Assembly (NCBI GenBank): GCA_023412455.1
Contig: JAEYNQ010000143.1
Coordinates: forward strand, 1-16,457
Length of the DNA stretch: 16,457 nt
Direction of reading: 5' to 3'
Source of the DNA: Bacillota bacterium
GTDB taxonomy: Bacteria > Bacillota > Clostridia > Lachnospirales > Cellulosilyticaceae
The notes under the pieces were generated by a model. It did not search any database. It was given only the letters and a program-made list of their open reading frames with translations, and was not told the origin of the DNA. Below, piece by piece: positions 1-6,899 of this stretch (the stretch's first letter is position 1; every line of letters starts with the position of its first letter). The translations under genes and the position numbers were made by a program.

Positions 1-183
1 ATTTAGGTACATATCAACTCCACTATCATTCACAAGGTGAGGGAAATGTTGCCTTTATCTTTATTACAGGGTCTGGAACACCCTGCGCTTATACAGATTT
101 TTATAAACTACAAAACAAATTATGATGTCGTTTCACAATATATTGAAGAATTTATTCAAGCTATTTTAGACCCAGAAAATTAA
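1..183 (+). pseudogene. 3' end of an unidentified gene, possible frame break
   Basis: Two frames are open here. Frame 3 (from base 3) reads GTYQLHYHSQGEGNVAFIFI then TGSGTP and stops at 123-125. Frame 1 is open from base 7 to a stop at 181-183 and ends YDVVSQYIEEFIQAILDPEN, which looks like an amphipathic helix and a natural C-terminus. The simplest reading is one coding region that enters in frame 3 and leaves in frame 1, with a one-base shift near 105-122. That would be either a damaged gene or a sequencing slip. The glycine-rich FIFITGSG stretch vaguely recalls the C-terminal strands of serine hydrolases, but I do not recognise the family. The gene begins before the window. Confidence 0.35.
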
Positions 184-202
184 TATCAATCCATGGCTTA
201 GC

Positions 203-294
203 AGAGGGAAGGGTAACTCTGGAAGCTGCCTTCGTAGTGGAGCGTTTTCCAGCGTAACGGAGATAAGCAGTCTGGAAGAGTTACCTTTCTCTCT
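203..294 (+). repeat. Long rod-like inverted repeat between convergent genes
   Basis: AGAGGGAAGGGTAACTCT at 203-220 pairs without a gap with AGAGTTACCTTTCTCTCT at 277-294; C202-G295 extends the helix to 19 pairs. The loop can fold further: CTGC/GCAG, then CTTCGT (near 229-234) with ACGGAG (near 257-262), then a TGGA/TCCA tip. The non-Watson-Crick pairs are G.U when read as plus-strand RNA but would be A-C mismatches on the minus strand, so any folded RNA is more likely plus-strand. It lies between the end of the first gene and the end of the minus-strand DUF4340 gene, where a terminator would be expected, but no U-tract follows on either strand. It could be a processed 3' hairpin, an unusual terminator or a small repeat element. 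Confidence 0.55.
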
Positions 295-319
295 GGGGAA
301 TACCTCAAGCGACCTCTTT

Positions 320-1240
320 TCAAGGTGTTTTCTTTACAAAGTCTTCGAGATTAAAGTAAGGAATACTTACAATAGAAGAGCTATTATGAACATGAACGTA
401 ACAAATGTGTTCATCCTCTAAAATATTCCCAAAGGTAAGGGTCGTCTGTTTGCCATTTACCAAAGTAATGGTGATGGTGGTAGTAGAACGTGTAATACCA
501 TAGTTTTCTGCCAGAGTAGGTGTTATGGCATCTGTTATAAAGTCTTTGATAGTAGTACCTTCAAGGAAATTAATAAATGAAGAAACTAAAGAATTGGAAA
601 GAGTGTCACTCTTAAAAGTAAGAACCCCATTTTCAAAATGAGGTTTTATGACATAGGTACTTTCGTTAAATTCAACAACAACCTCTTGGATCTCCTGCTT
701 TTTGAAAGAAAGTAATTGCTTATTGCGCCAGGTATTGAGGCTTATCTGAAGGCTATCAAAACTACTTTTTTCCATACTATAGACCATATTGGAATCAGGA
801 GAATAGACATAATAGTGTTCTTCATCTAAGCTATATCCCCTTATTAGACGATAGGTGTTATCACCATCATAAAGGGTAAGGGTGGGTGAAGAAGAATCAA
901 TACCATAATCAAGCAAATGATGATCTGTAAAATCTATAACTTCTGTAAATTTGGGCTCACAAAAGTAAGCTAAAATATTATAAATATATAGAGAGTCAGC
1001 AGAAGTGGTGATAGGAGTTGTAAGGCTCCAACCTTCTTCTGTTTTTATAGCTTCAAGAGTTGAACCAAACTCAGAATAAGCTAATTGCGTAATATCTGCT
1101 ATGGACTTAGACCAAAGGATAGGAGGAAGGTTAGTAGTTGTTGCAAGAGAGTCCGTCACATTATTTCTTTGGTAAAATAGTAAGCAGATAATAGAAATGA
1201 AAAAAACCAAAATAGGAACTAGCCAGCCTTTACGCTGCAT
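320..1240 (-). CDS. Membrane-anchored DUF4340 domain protein
   Basis: This reads as a 306-residue protein starting at MQRKGWLV. An upstream in-frame ATG at 1273 would add 11 residues, but GAGGTGATT (minus strand, 1252-1244) sits at the right distance before the ATG at 1240, so I use that start. Residues about 7-23 form one hydrophobic segment (LVPILVFFISIICLLFY), giving an N-terminal membrane anchor with the rest outside. The body has the repeating beta-strand look of DUF4340, including an ADITQLAYSEFG strand, a GWSLTTP step and a WRNKQLLSFKKQEI segment. Family members usually sit next to GldF/GldG-like ABC-2 transporter genes and are thought to work with them. No such genes are visible here, since the gene is last in its unit and stands alone upstream too. 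Its biochemical role is unknown. Confidence 0.75.
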   Translation of the reverse strand: MQRKGWLVPILVFFISIICLLFYQRNNVTDSLATTTNLPPILWSKSIADITQLAYSEFGSTLEAIKTEEGWSLTTPITTSADSLYIYNILAYFCEPKFTEVIDFTDHHLLDYGIDSSSPTLTLYDGDNTYRLIRGYSLDEEHYYVYSPDSNMVYSMEKSSFDSLQISLNTWRNKQLLSFKKQEIQEVVVEFNESTYVIKPHFENGVLTFKSDTLSNSLVSSFINFLEGTTIKDFITDAITPTLAENYGITRSTTTITITLVNGKQTTLTFGNILEDEHICYVHVHNSSSIVSIPYFNLEDFVKKTP

Positions 1241-1280
1241 TGGAATCACCTCACAATAAATATTTTTACACAATATAATT

Positions 1281-1289
1281 ATTATACCA
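1281..1289 (-). promoter_or_regulatory. Extended -10 promoter for the DUF4340 gene
   Basis: On the minus strand this reads TGGTATAAT: a perfect TATAAT preceded by the TG of an extended -10. It lies about 40 bases ahead of the chosen ATG. The -35 region is weak (TTTGCT, 16-base spacer), which is usual for extended -10 promoters. Confidence 0.5.
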
Positions 1290-1425
1290 TAGCTGCTACT
1301 AGAGCAAAGTATAAAGTATTGGTAAATAAATAAAAATTAAATACAAAATAGATATTTTTTTTTGACATATATCATATAAATAAAAAGACGAGAATGAACT
1401 AAATGTAGGTGATGAGAAGGATTGC

Positions 1426-2436
1426 ATGAAAAGGGGTGCAAAGGTGAGGGCTTTAAATAGGGAGTTAATAGCACAGTATGATTTGACTATTAAGAAATAC
1501 CAATATATAAGAAGCAACTATTACTTAGAAACGAATAGAGGCTCTTTTTTACTTAGAAAAATAGATCTATCTAAAGAGCAGATTTATTTTGATTACGAAG
1601 TAGATACCCAGCTTTCACAGCATGGGTTTGAAAATATAAACAAAATTGTGACCACACGAAAAAAGGCTCCTTTTGCTTTGCAAGGCGAACAGACATATGT
1701 TTTACAAAAGTATACAGAATGTGATGAAACGGATTTTCAAGATGAGAAAGACCTTATACATACGATTTGGATATTGGCTAACTTCCACAAAGCGGCTACT
1801 TTTATAGAGAGCAAAGTAAGAGACGTTGATACTATGCATTTCAGGAATCTCTACGAGCTTTATATGAAGAGAGCCTCACAGAATATAAAACTCAAAAAGA
1901 ACATTTCTGAGATGAAACAGAAATCACTTTTTGAAATTCTTTTTTTAAAGCATAGTGATGAGTACATGGCTCTTGAGCAATTAGCTTTAGCAGGAATGGA
2001 CCAAAATTTAGGAGAAAGGCTTAACCAAAAAGTTAAAGAGAAAAGGACAGTAGCCCATAGGGACTATACCTATCATACTGTTAATAAGACAGCAGAAGAC
2101 ATTTATATAATAAGCAACTTGGATCATTGCAATTATGATATCCAAATGGTGGATCTAGCTAATATTTTGGGACGTATTATGCAAAAAAATAATTGGGATA
2201 TTGAGATACTTTACAATCTTATTCGAACCTATGATCAGTATAACCCTCTGTCTAAAGAAGATTTTCGTATTTTAAAGGCAATGCTTATTTATCCAGAAAA
2301 ATATAATAGTATTTGTAGTAGTTATATTAACTCTAGAAGAAGATGGAACTATAGCATGTTTGAGCAAAAATGGCAAAATATGATGCTTTATAAAGATAAT
2401 CAAATAAAGGCGGTTAATAGGATACAATCGTGGTAG
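1426..2436 (+). CDS. CotS-like spore coat protein (kinase-fold, probably inactive)
   Basis: This 336-residue protein has the length and layout of the CotS/YutH family of spore-coat proteins, which share the aminoglycoside-phosphotransferase/choline-kinase fold. The N-lobe includes SFLLRKIDLSKEQIYFDYEV (40-59), where strand, lysine and helix are expected. The catalytic loop is HRDYTYHTV (211-219) and the metal-site region is SNLDHCNYDIQMVDLANIL (230-248). Compared with the usual HGDYTPNNIL, the catalytic Asp213 is kept but the metal-binding Asn is replaced by Thr218, so phosphotransfer may be lost. The C-terminus is basic and aromatic (SRRRWNYSMF). AGAAGG at 1415-1420 sets the start. A good TTGACA at 1362-1367 has no convincing sigma-A -10 partner, so the promoter is unclear. 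A coat role is inferred from family resemblance and from yabG and sipL downstream. Confidence 0.7.
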   Translation: MKRGAKVRALNRELIAQYDLTIKKYQYIRSNYYLETNRGSFLLRKIDLSKEQIYFDYEVDTQLSQHGFENINKIVTTRKKAPFALQGEQTYVLQKYTECDETDFQDEKDLIHTIWILANFHKAATFIESKVRDVDTMHFRNLYELYMKRASQNIKLKKNISEMKQKSLFEILFLKHSDEYMALEQLALAGMDQNLGERLNQKVKEKRTVAHRDYTYHTVNKTAEDIYIISNLDHCNYDIQMVDLANILGRIMQKNNWDIEILYNLIRTYDQYNPLSKEDFRILKAMLIYPEKYNSICSSYINSRRRWNYSMFEQKWQNMMLYKDNQIKAVNRIQSW

Positions 2437-2441
2437 ATCAT

Positions 2442-2481
2442 GGGTCAGGAAAACTTGAAAAAGTTAGCCTGGCCCTTTAGT
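2442..2481 (+). terminator. Intrinsic terminator after the cotS-like gene
   Basis: GGGTCAGG (2442-2449) pairs with CCTGGCCC (2468-2475) with one G.U pair. A nested AACT/AGTT extends the hairpin, and TTTAGTATTT follows as a weak U-rich tail. It starts five bases after the stop codon. Confidence 0.75.
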
Positions 2482-2495
2482 ATTTGTGAAGTTTA

Positions 2496-2523
2496 TTGAC
2501 ATTTTAAGTCAAGTGTTTAAAAT
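2496..2523 (+). promoter_or_regulatory. Sigma-A promoter for the PEGA-repeat gene
   Basis: A perfect -35 TTGACA (2496-2501) is separated by 16 bases from TAAAAT (2518-2523). The start codon is 37 bases downstream. With the terminator just before it, this makes the PEGA gene a separate transcription unit with vegetative-type control. Confidence 0.6.
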
Positions 2524-2559
2524 AAAACTGTAGGCAAGTTATTTTAGAGGAGGGATAGG

Positions 2560-3870
2560 GTGAGAGGAAACAATAAGTCATTTGTAACCAGCATGATTAT
2601 AACAGCTATAATTGGACTTAGCGTATTAATGATTGCCATGTTTATGGGCATTAAATATTTTATAAATCAAGATACGATTGAAACAAATGTAAAAGTGGGT
2701 AATACAAATCAAAAAGAAAGTCCCAATGTTCAGTATAGTTCTACTATATTAGCCTTAGTTGAATCCATTAATGAAAAAGAATTAATAGCTTTTGATATTG
2801 AAAAGAAACAGGAGTTTCAGAGAGAGCTCTCCCTAGCAACAAAAATAACGGATAGTTATGGGGGCGCTATTCCTATTGGAAAAATCAAGAGAGGAGCTAT
2901 TGTAGAGATTGTTTATCAGCCAGAAAAGGAAAGTATTCTTTCTATAAGCTTGACCAATAGAGCGTGGGAAAGGAATAATATAAGTGGACTTCTTGTAAAT
3001 ACTTCAGATAATAAGATCACGATTAACACTAAACAATATCATTTCACCAGTGATACGCTCGTTATGGGAGAAGATGAGGTGGCTTTAAATCCTTATTTTA
3101 TTACAGAACATGATGTGGTAAAGGTAGTAGGTGTGGAAGATAACATTTGGTGTATTCGCATATTAAAGAGTGCAGCAAGTATAGAAATCAAGAATTTACC
3201 TATTGCTGATGGGTTGCTAGAAATCGATAGGACACGAATGATACCTCTTAAGGAAGTAACAGGACCTATTAGTATAGAACCAGGTAAGCATAAAATCATC
3301 ATAACCATGAAGGGGTATGAAAAAGTCGTAAAGGATATTACTATTGAAGCAGGGGAAAAAGCAAGTATTGACCTTGAAGGAACCTCTAAAGCAATGAGTA
3401 ACTTAAGGTTAACGGTAACCAATAAAGAGGCAGAGTATACCGTACGTATTGAGGACAAGATTTTCCAAAAAGGAGAAGCTATTTCTGTAGAACAAGGAAA
3501 ACACAAAATATCTATTACAGCAGAAGGTTATAAACCTTGGGAGCAAGAGCTAGAATTTACAGAAGATAACCATGATCTAAAAGTAAACTTGGAAGAAGAA
3601 AAGAAAGAAGAAGCTCCACCTCTTCAAGGTGTAGATGATGTCAACTCTTCCAACACCCAATATACCATTACAGTTTCTAGTGATCCAGCAGATGCAGCTG
3701 TTTATGTAGGAGATACCTACAAGGGGCAAACTCCCATAAGATTGACGCTTCCACTAGGTGACTATGCCATTACTCTTAAGAAGGGTGGTTATCAAAATCA
3801 TACAGCTAATATTTTACTAGATAGTACAGGGACACAAAATAGCTTTTTATATGTCCTTACACCCCAATAA
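2560..3870 (+). CDS. Membrane-anchored PEGA-repeat protein
   Basis: This 436-residue protein starts at GTG behind a strong AGAGGAGGG site. Residues about 10-33 are one hydrophobic helix (SMIITAIIGLSVLMIAMFMG, then IKYF), so it is a single-pass protein with a large C-terminal domain, probably outside the cytoplasm. A beta-rich region of about 100 residues follows the helix. After it come at least two, probably three, PEGA-type modules: about 205-275 (ends GKHKIIITMKGYEKVVKDI), about 282-343 (GKHKISITAEGYKPWEQEL) and a canonical one at about 368-424 (SSDPADAAVYVGDTYKGQTP then GDYAITLKKGGY). An acidic-lysine linker (EEEKKEEAPP) precedes the last module. PEGA modules are surface or envelope binding folds, with no enzyme activity implied. 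Its place between cotS-like and yabG hints at a role in the spore or forespore envelope, but the promoter looks vegetative and no function is assigned. Confidence 0.75.
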   Translation: MRGNNKSFVTSMIITAIIGLSVLMIAMFMGIKYFINQDTIETNVKVGNTNQKESPNVQYSSTILALVESINEKELIAFDIEKKQEFQRELSLATKITDSYGGAIPIGKIKRGAIVEIVYQPEKESILSISLTNRAWERNNISGLLVNTSDNKITINTKQYHFTSDTLVMGEDEVALNPYFITEHDVVKVVGVEDNIWCIRILKSAASIEIKNLPIADGLLEIDRTRMIPLKEVTGPISIEPGKHKIIITMKGYEKVVKDITIEAGEKASIDLEGTSKAMSNLRLTVTNKEAEYTVRIEDKIFQKGEAISVEQGKHKISITAEGYKPWEQELEFTEDNHDLKVNLEEEKKEEAPPLQGVDDVNSSNTQYTITVSSDPADAAVYVGDTYKGQTPIRLTLPLGDYAITLKKGGYQNHTANILLDSTGTQNSFLYVLTPQ

Positions 3871-3895
3871 GTAAGTTTAATAGATTAATAAAGAT

Positions 3896-3997
3896 AGAGG
3901 CAACTTTAATACCTCTCCAGTGTTTGGAGGTTCCCTATAGGCAAGTTCTGTAGGAACGGATATAACAGGGAGGTGTAGAGAAGAAGCCTCTTTTATT
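3896..3997 (+). terminator. Branched hairpin with U-rich tail after the PEGA gene
   Basis: AGAGGC (3896-3901) pairs with GCCTCT (3986-3991), and CTT/AAG continues the helix after a 2x2 internal loop. A TTTTATT tract follows. Inside are two nested helices: CTCCA/TGGAG (3915-3919 with 3925-3929) and TCCCT/AGGGA (3932-3936 with 3967-3971), the latter enclosing GTTC/GAAC. The result is a three-way-junction shape, unusually elaborate for a terminator. ACCTCTCC (3911-3918) could instead pair with GGGAGGT (3968-3974), so two folds compete. It could be the terminator of the PEGA gene, a leader element for yabG, or a small RNA. Confidence 0.5.
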
Positions 3998-4025
3998 ATG
4001 GAATTTCATCGAAAACAAGAATAAG

Positions 4026-4052
4026 ACTGCTTAAAGTTTAATAAATATAGTA
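4026..4052 (+). promoter_or_regulatory. Possible sigma-K-type promoter for yabG
   Basis: GACT (AC at 4026-4027) is followed 16 bases later by AATATAGTA (4044-4052). The late mother-cell consensus is AC, 16-17 bases, CATAnnnTA; only the leading C is missing. The predicted transcript would start about 20-25 bases before the yabG ATG. These motifs are short, so chance is possible. Confidence 0.3.
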
Positions 4053-4080
4053 ATAAATGAGCCCAGGAGGGTGTTGACCT

Positions 4081-5049
4081 ATGTTTAGTGTGGGAGATTA
4101 TGTTGTTCGCAAATCTTATAATAGAGATATATTATTTCGTATCACGTACATTATTCCTAATCAAGTGGCTAGGTTAAAAGGAATCTCTTATAGAATAGAA
4201 GCAGATGCGCCTATTGCTGATCTAGAGCTTGCTGATGGCATGCGTTTTACTAGCGAGGAGAGTAGTGTGATGGCGAAAGTACAGCAGGTAGTGGAACGAA
4301 TTATGGAGCAGAGACAAGTTCTTAAAAAAGGCAAAAATCCACGTCTTGAAAAAACAGGTACAGTCCTTCATGTAGATGGGGATGCTTTTTACCTAAATCT
4401 TTGTCTAAAATACTATCATAGCTTAGATATCCCTGTTATTGGAGAGCATATACATGAAGCAGAACAGCCTAAAAAGATTCGCTACTTATTAGAAAAATAT
4501 TCGCCAGATATTTTAGTGTTAACAGGCCATGATTCCCTTAATAAGCAATGTAAGAATCTAATGGATATAAACGAATACAGAAATTCAATTTATTTTGTGG
4601 AAGCTGTTAAGAGAGCCAGGGCCTATAGACCGGACCTTGTTATTTTTGCTGGAGCTTGCCAGTCATTTTTTGAGAGCATCTTAGCTGCAGGAGCTGATTT
4701 TGCAGCTTCACCTAATCGTGTTCTTATCCATGCATTAGACCCTGTATTTATTGTAGAGAAAGTAGCCCATTGCCCATTTTATCAAGTTTTACCTATAGAG
4801 GAAGCACTGGAGAATACCATTACTAAATTTAATGGGCTAGGGGGATATGAAATTGTAGGCAAATGTAGGCGAGGAGGTCCTGTTGTAGAGAACAGTACCC
4901 CAAAACAAGAAGAGGATAAAAAGTTAAGTTTTGAAGAACTGACGCAAGAAGAAATAGAGAGAGAACTTAATAAACCACTCTTTAAAGACAGTAAAAAAGA
5001 GTTTGAGAAAAAAATCCAAGACTATATAGTAAATACAATACCTGTTTAG
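4081..5049 (+). CDS. yabG: Sporulation-specific protease YabG
   Basis: This 322-residue protein matches YabG from its first residues (MFSVGDYVVRKSYNRDILFR) on. YabG is a cysteine-type protease made in the mother cell that trims spore-coat proteins. In C. difficile it also processes the cortex-lytic precursor and germination pseudoproteases. The likely catalytic residues are His150 in LTGHDS and Cys193 in GACQS, inferred from their conserved settings. The N-terminal 60 residues look like a small beta-barrel (VGDYVVRK, then RITYIIPN). The C-terminus runs about 30-50 residues past the conserved core as a charged, probably helical tail (EELTQEEIEREL), so the protein is longer than the roughly 290-residue Bacillus form. 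AGGAGG at 4065-4070 precedes the ATG. It lies directly upstream of sipL, but about 130 bases and a separate promoter stand between them. Confidence 0.92.
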   Translation: MFSVGDYVVRKSYNRDILFRITYIIPNQVARLKGISYRIEADAPIADLELADGMRFTSEESSVMAKVQQVVERIMEQRQVLKKGKNPRLEKTGTVLHVDGDAFYLNLCLKYYHSLDIPVIGEHIHEAEQPKKIRYLLEKYSPDILVLTGHDSLNKQCKNLMDINEYRNSIYFVEAVKRARAYRPDLVIFAGACQSFFESILAAGADFAASPNRVLIHALDPVFIVEKVAHCPFYQVLPIEEALENTITKFNGLGGYEIVGKCRRGGPVVENSTPKQEEDKKLSFEELTQEEIERELNKPLFKDSKKEFEKKIQDYIVNTIPV

Positions 5050-5116
5050 GCATATTACGAAGAAGGTCTGAATATATATAAGACTAGAGATAGTTAGTCC
5101 AATTTTGAAGAAAAGA

Positions 5117-5145
5117 GCATCTTATTAACTATGTATACATACATT
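5117..5145 (+). promoter_or_regulatory. Sigma-E-type sporulation promoter for sipL
   Basis: GCATCTT (5117-5123) and CATACATT (5138-5145) are 14 bases apart. The sigma-E consensus is about KMATATT, 14-15 bases, CATACAnT, so the -10 is a full match and the -35 differs at one position. It ends 34 bases before the sipL ATG. Early mother-cell expression is what is known for sipL in C. difficile. Confidence 0.65.
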
Positions 5146-5179
5146 TGTATATATAAATGCTATAGGAGGGGAAAGTCAA

Positions 5180-6757
5180 ATGTCATTAGAACTCATAAAG
5201 AAGCCAATTACGCTAGATGAAATGACAAAAAAAGAAGTCGTTCAAGTCATAAAAGAACGAGACCTGATCGTACCAGATGGAAAACCTGACATGCAAAAGG
5301 TACTTCAATTAGACGGCAAGATGACAGTAGATCAATTAGACGTAAGTGATGATAGAATAATGTATAGAGGGAATATTGAGGTATGTGTACTCTATGTAAA
5401 CGAAAATAAACCAAGATGTGTCTACACCATGAAAGGCAATATTCCTGTAGAGGATTTTGTTGTGCTAGATGGTGTGACTAAAGACCAAAAAGTTGACTTC
5501 GAATACAATATTGAGCACATGAGCTATAACATTCTAAATGAGAGAAAACTGAATGTAAAAGCCATTATTCAAATCTGTGTTGCAGCTACCAATAGCAAAG
5601 AAACCATGGTTATCACAGGGATTAAGACAGAAACACCTATTCAAACCCAAGAGCAAGTTATTGAGATTACAATACCTTCCGATGTAAAAGAAGACAAAAT
5701 GATTGTAAAAGAGGATTTAATAGTTCCTCAAACCAAACCTTGCATTAATGAAATTCTTAAATCAAGTATTCAGATTATTGAGGAACAAATTAGGCGGACA
5801 GAAACAGAAATTCTTTATAATGGGATGTTAGATGTAGCAACGCTGTATAAAGCTGATGGTGATGAGGATGCTGTAGAGGTTATAACCAATCGCGTTCCTT
5901 TTCAAGGGAGTATTAGTACGCCAAAAGATGAGGGAGAAATGTTTTGGGACTGTAACCTTCAAGTTACCCCTTCTTACATGAAAGTAGCACCTGACTATGA
6001 CGGTGAAGACCGGGTGATGGAGTGCGAATTTATTATATGTGCCAAGTATTACAAGCTAAATAAGAATACACAAACGATTATTTCTGATGTTCATTGCCCA
6101 GGAAAAAAGATGACCAGTAAGGATAAACAGCTGGATTACATGAATCTTCAAGATCGAATGGAGATGAGTATTCCTAAAAAAGAAGCCATTACGATTGAGA
6201 ATCTTACACCTGAAAATAATCAGATCTTCTGTGTTTTAGTTAAGCCTACTATTGAAGAGAAGGTAGTGGGAGATGACAAGCTAACACTTAAGGGTGTTTT
6301 AGAGGTAAAGACGATTTATACGGCTAATGAGGTAGGAAACATCATTGATACAGCCGTTAACATGATTCCTTTCTCACAAGACCTAGAGGTAAAAGGAATT
6401 ACCAATAAGTCATTGATTATGCCTCGTGTTAATGCCAATGATGTAAAGGTATATGCTCAAAATAAAAAAGAGGTTGTTGTTGAGTATAATTTGGATTGTA
6501 TGGCAGAGGTCTATACTATGAAAAACCTTAATCTTCTGGAGGATATTGGACTGGAAGACATGAGTAAAGAAGAGTTGGGGAACTATCCTAGTATGACGGT
6601 ATATCAAGTAAAAAAAGGAGATACCCTTTGGAGTTTAGCTAAACGATTTAATACAACTGTTAAAGACATTCAAGAAGTTAATGGCATTGATACACCTGAC
6701 GTATTACATATTGGCCAGAAGCTTATTATTTTAAAAAAATTGAATCCTAGTAAGTAG
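5180..6757 (+). CDS. sipL: SpoIVA-interacting protein SipL (SPOCS domains plus LysM)
   Basis: This 525-residue protein has the SipL architecture: an N-terminal region of DUF3794/SPOCS repeats and a C-terminal LysM domain. The SPOCS repeats are visible as LIVPDGKPDMQKVLQLDGK (29-47) echoed by LIVPQTKPCINEILKSS (180-196), then as the strand pairs RGNIEVCVLYV, NGMLDVATLY and KGVLEVKTIY. The LysM domain spans about 475-517, from YQVKKGDTLWSLAKRF through the NGI turn to LHIGQKLIIL. In C. difficile SipL is about the same length. Its LysM domain binds SpoIVA, not peptidoglycan, and both are needed to build the coat round the forespore. AGGAGGGG at 5164-5171 sets the start. The position after yabG and before ispE also fits. 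A generic LysM/DUF3794 protein is the alternative, but length and context favour SipL. Confidence 0.88.
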   Translation: MSLELIKKPITLDEMTKKEVVQVIKERDLIVPDGKPDMQKVLQLDGKMTVDQLDVSDDRIMYRGNIEVCVLYVNENKPRCVYTMKGNIPVEDFVVLDGVTKDQKVDFEYNIEHMSYNILNERKLNVKAIIQICVAATNSKETMVITGIKTETPIQTQEQVIEITIPSDVKEDKMIVKEDLIVPQTKPCINEILKSSIQIIEEQIRRTETEILYNGMLDVATLYKADGDEDAVEVITNRVPFQGSISTPKDEGEMFWDCNLQVTPSYMKVAPDYDGEDRVMECEFIICAKYYKLNKNTQTIISDVHCPGKKMTSKDKQLDYMNLQDRMEMSIPKKEAITIENLTPENNQIFCVLVKPTIEEKVVGDDKLTLKGVLEVKTIYTANEVGNIIDTAVNMIPFSQDLEVKGITNKSLIMPRVNANDVKVYAQNKKEVVVEYNLDCMAEVYTMKNLNLLEDIGLEDMSKEELGNYPSMTVYQVKKGDTLWSLAKRFNTTVKDIQEVNGIDTPDVLHIGQKLIILKKLNPSK

Positions 6758-6783
6758 AGAGTGACTACAGTCGCTCTTTTTTT
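6758..6783 (+). terminator. Intrinsic terminator of sipL
   Basis: AGAGTGACT (6758-6766) and AGTCGCTCT (6769-6777) form a tight hairpin with one G.U pair, followed by six T residues. It begins directly after the stop codon. Confidence 0.9.
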
Positions 6784-6835
6784 ATTAAAAATACATTGTT
6801 TGATTTGCATTTTGTATACATCAAGTACAGGTGGG

Positions 6836-6865
6836 TTGACTTTATGATTTACACAAGCTTATAAT
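6836..6865 (+). promoter_or_regulatory. Sigma-A promoter for ispE and the GntR gene
   Basis: TTGACT (6836-6841), an 18-base spacer and a perfect TATAAT (6860-6865) lie 34 bases before the ispE start. With the sipL terminator upstream, this separates vegetative isoprenoid synthesis from the sporulation block. Confidence 0.75.
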
Positions 6866-6899
6866 GAAATAAATATTAGCAAAGTTAAGGGAGAAAAGT

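Noticed and set aside
1362..1386. TTGACA ahead of the cotS-like gene as a sigma-A promoter
   Set aside because: No acceptable -10 lies 16-18 bases downstream. TATAAA at 1375 is only 7 bases away and TAAAAA at 1381 only 13.
3093..3506. 137-residue open frame on the minus strand inside the PEGA gene
   Set aside because: It is a shadow of a real coding region, with no ribosome site or domain signal.
2531..3947. Identical TAGGCAAGTT at 2531-2540 and 3938-3947 flanking the PEGA gene
   Set aside because: A 10-base direct repeat with no further similarity around it does not support an attachment site or mobile element.
5138..5154. Palindrome-like ATACA/TGTAT as a repressor operator before sipL
   Set aside because: Its left arm is better explained as the sigma-E -10 element, and the arms are simple AT-rich alternations.
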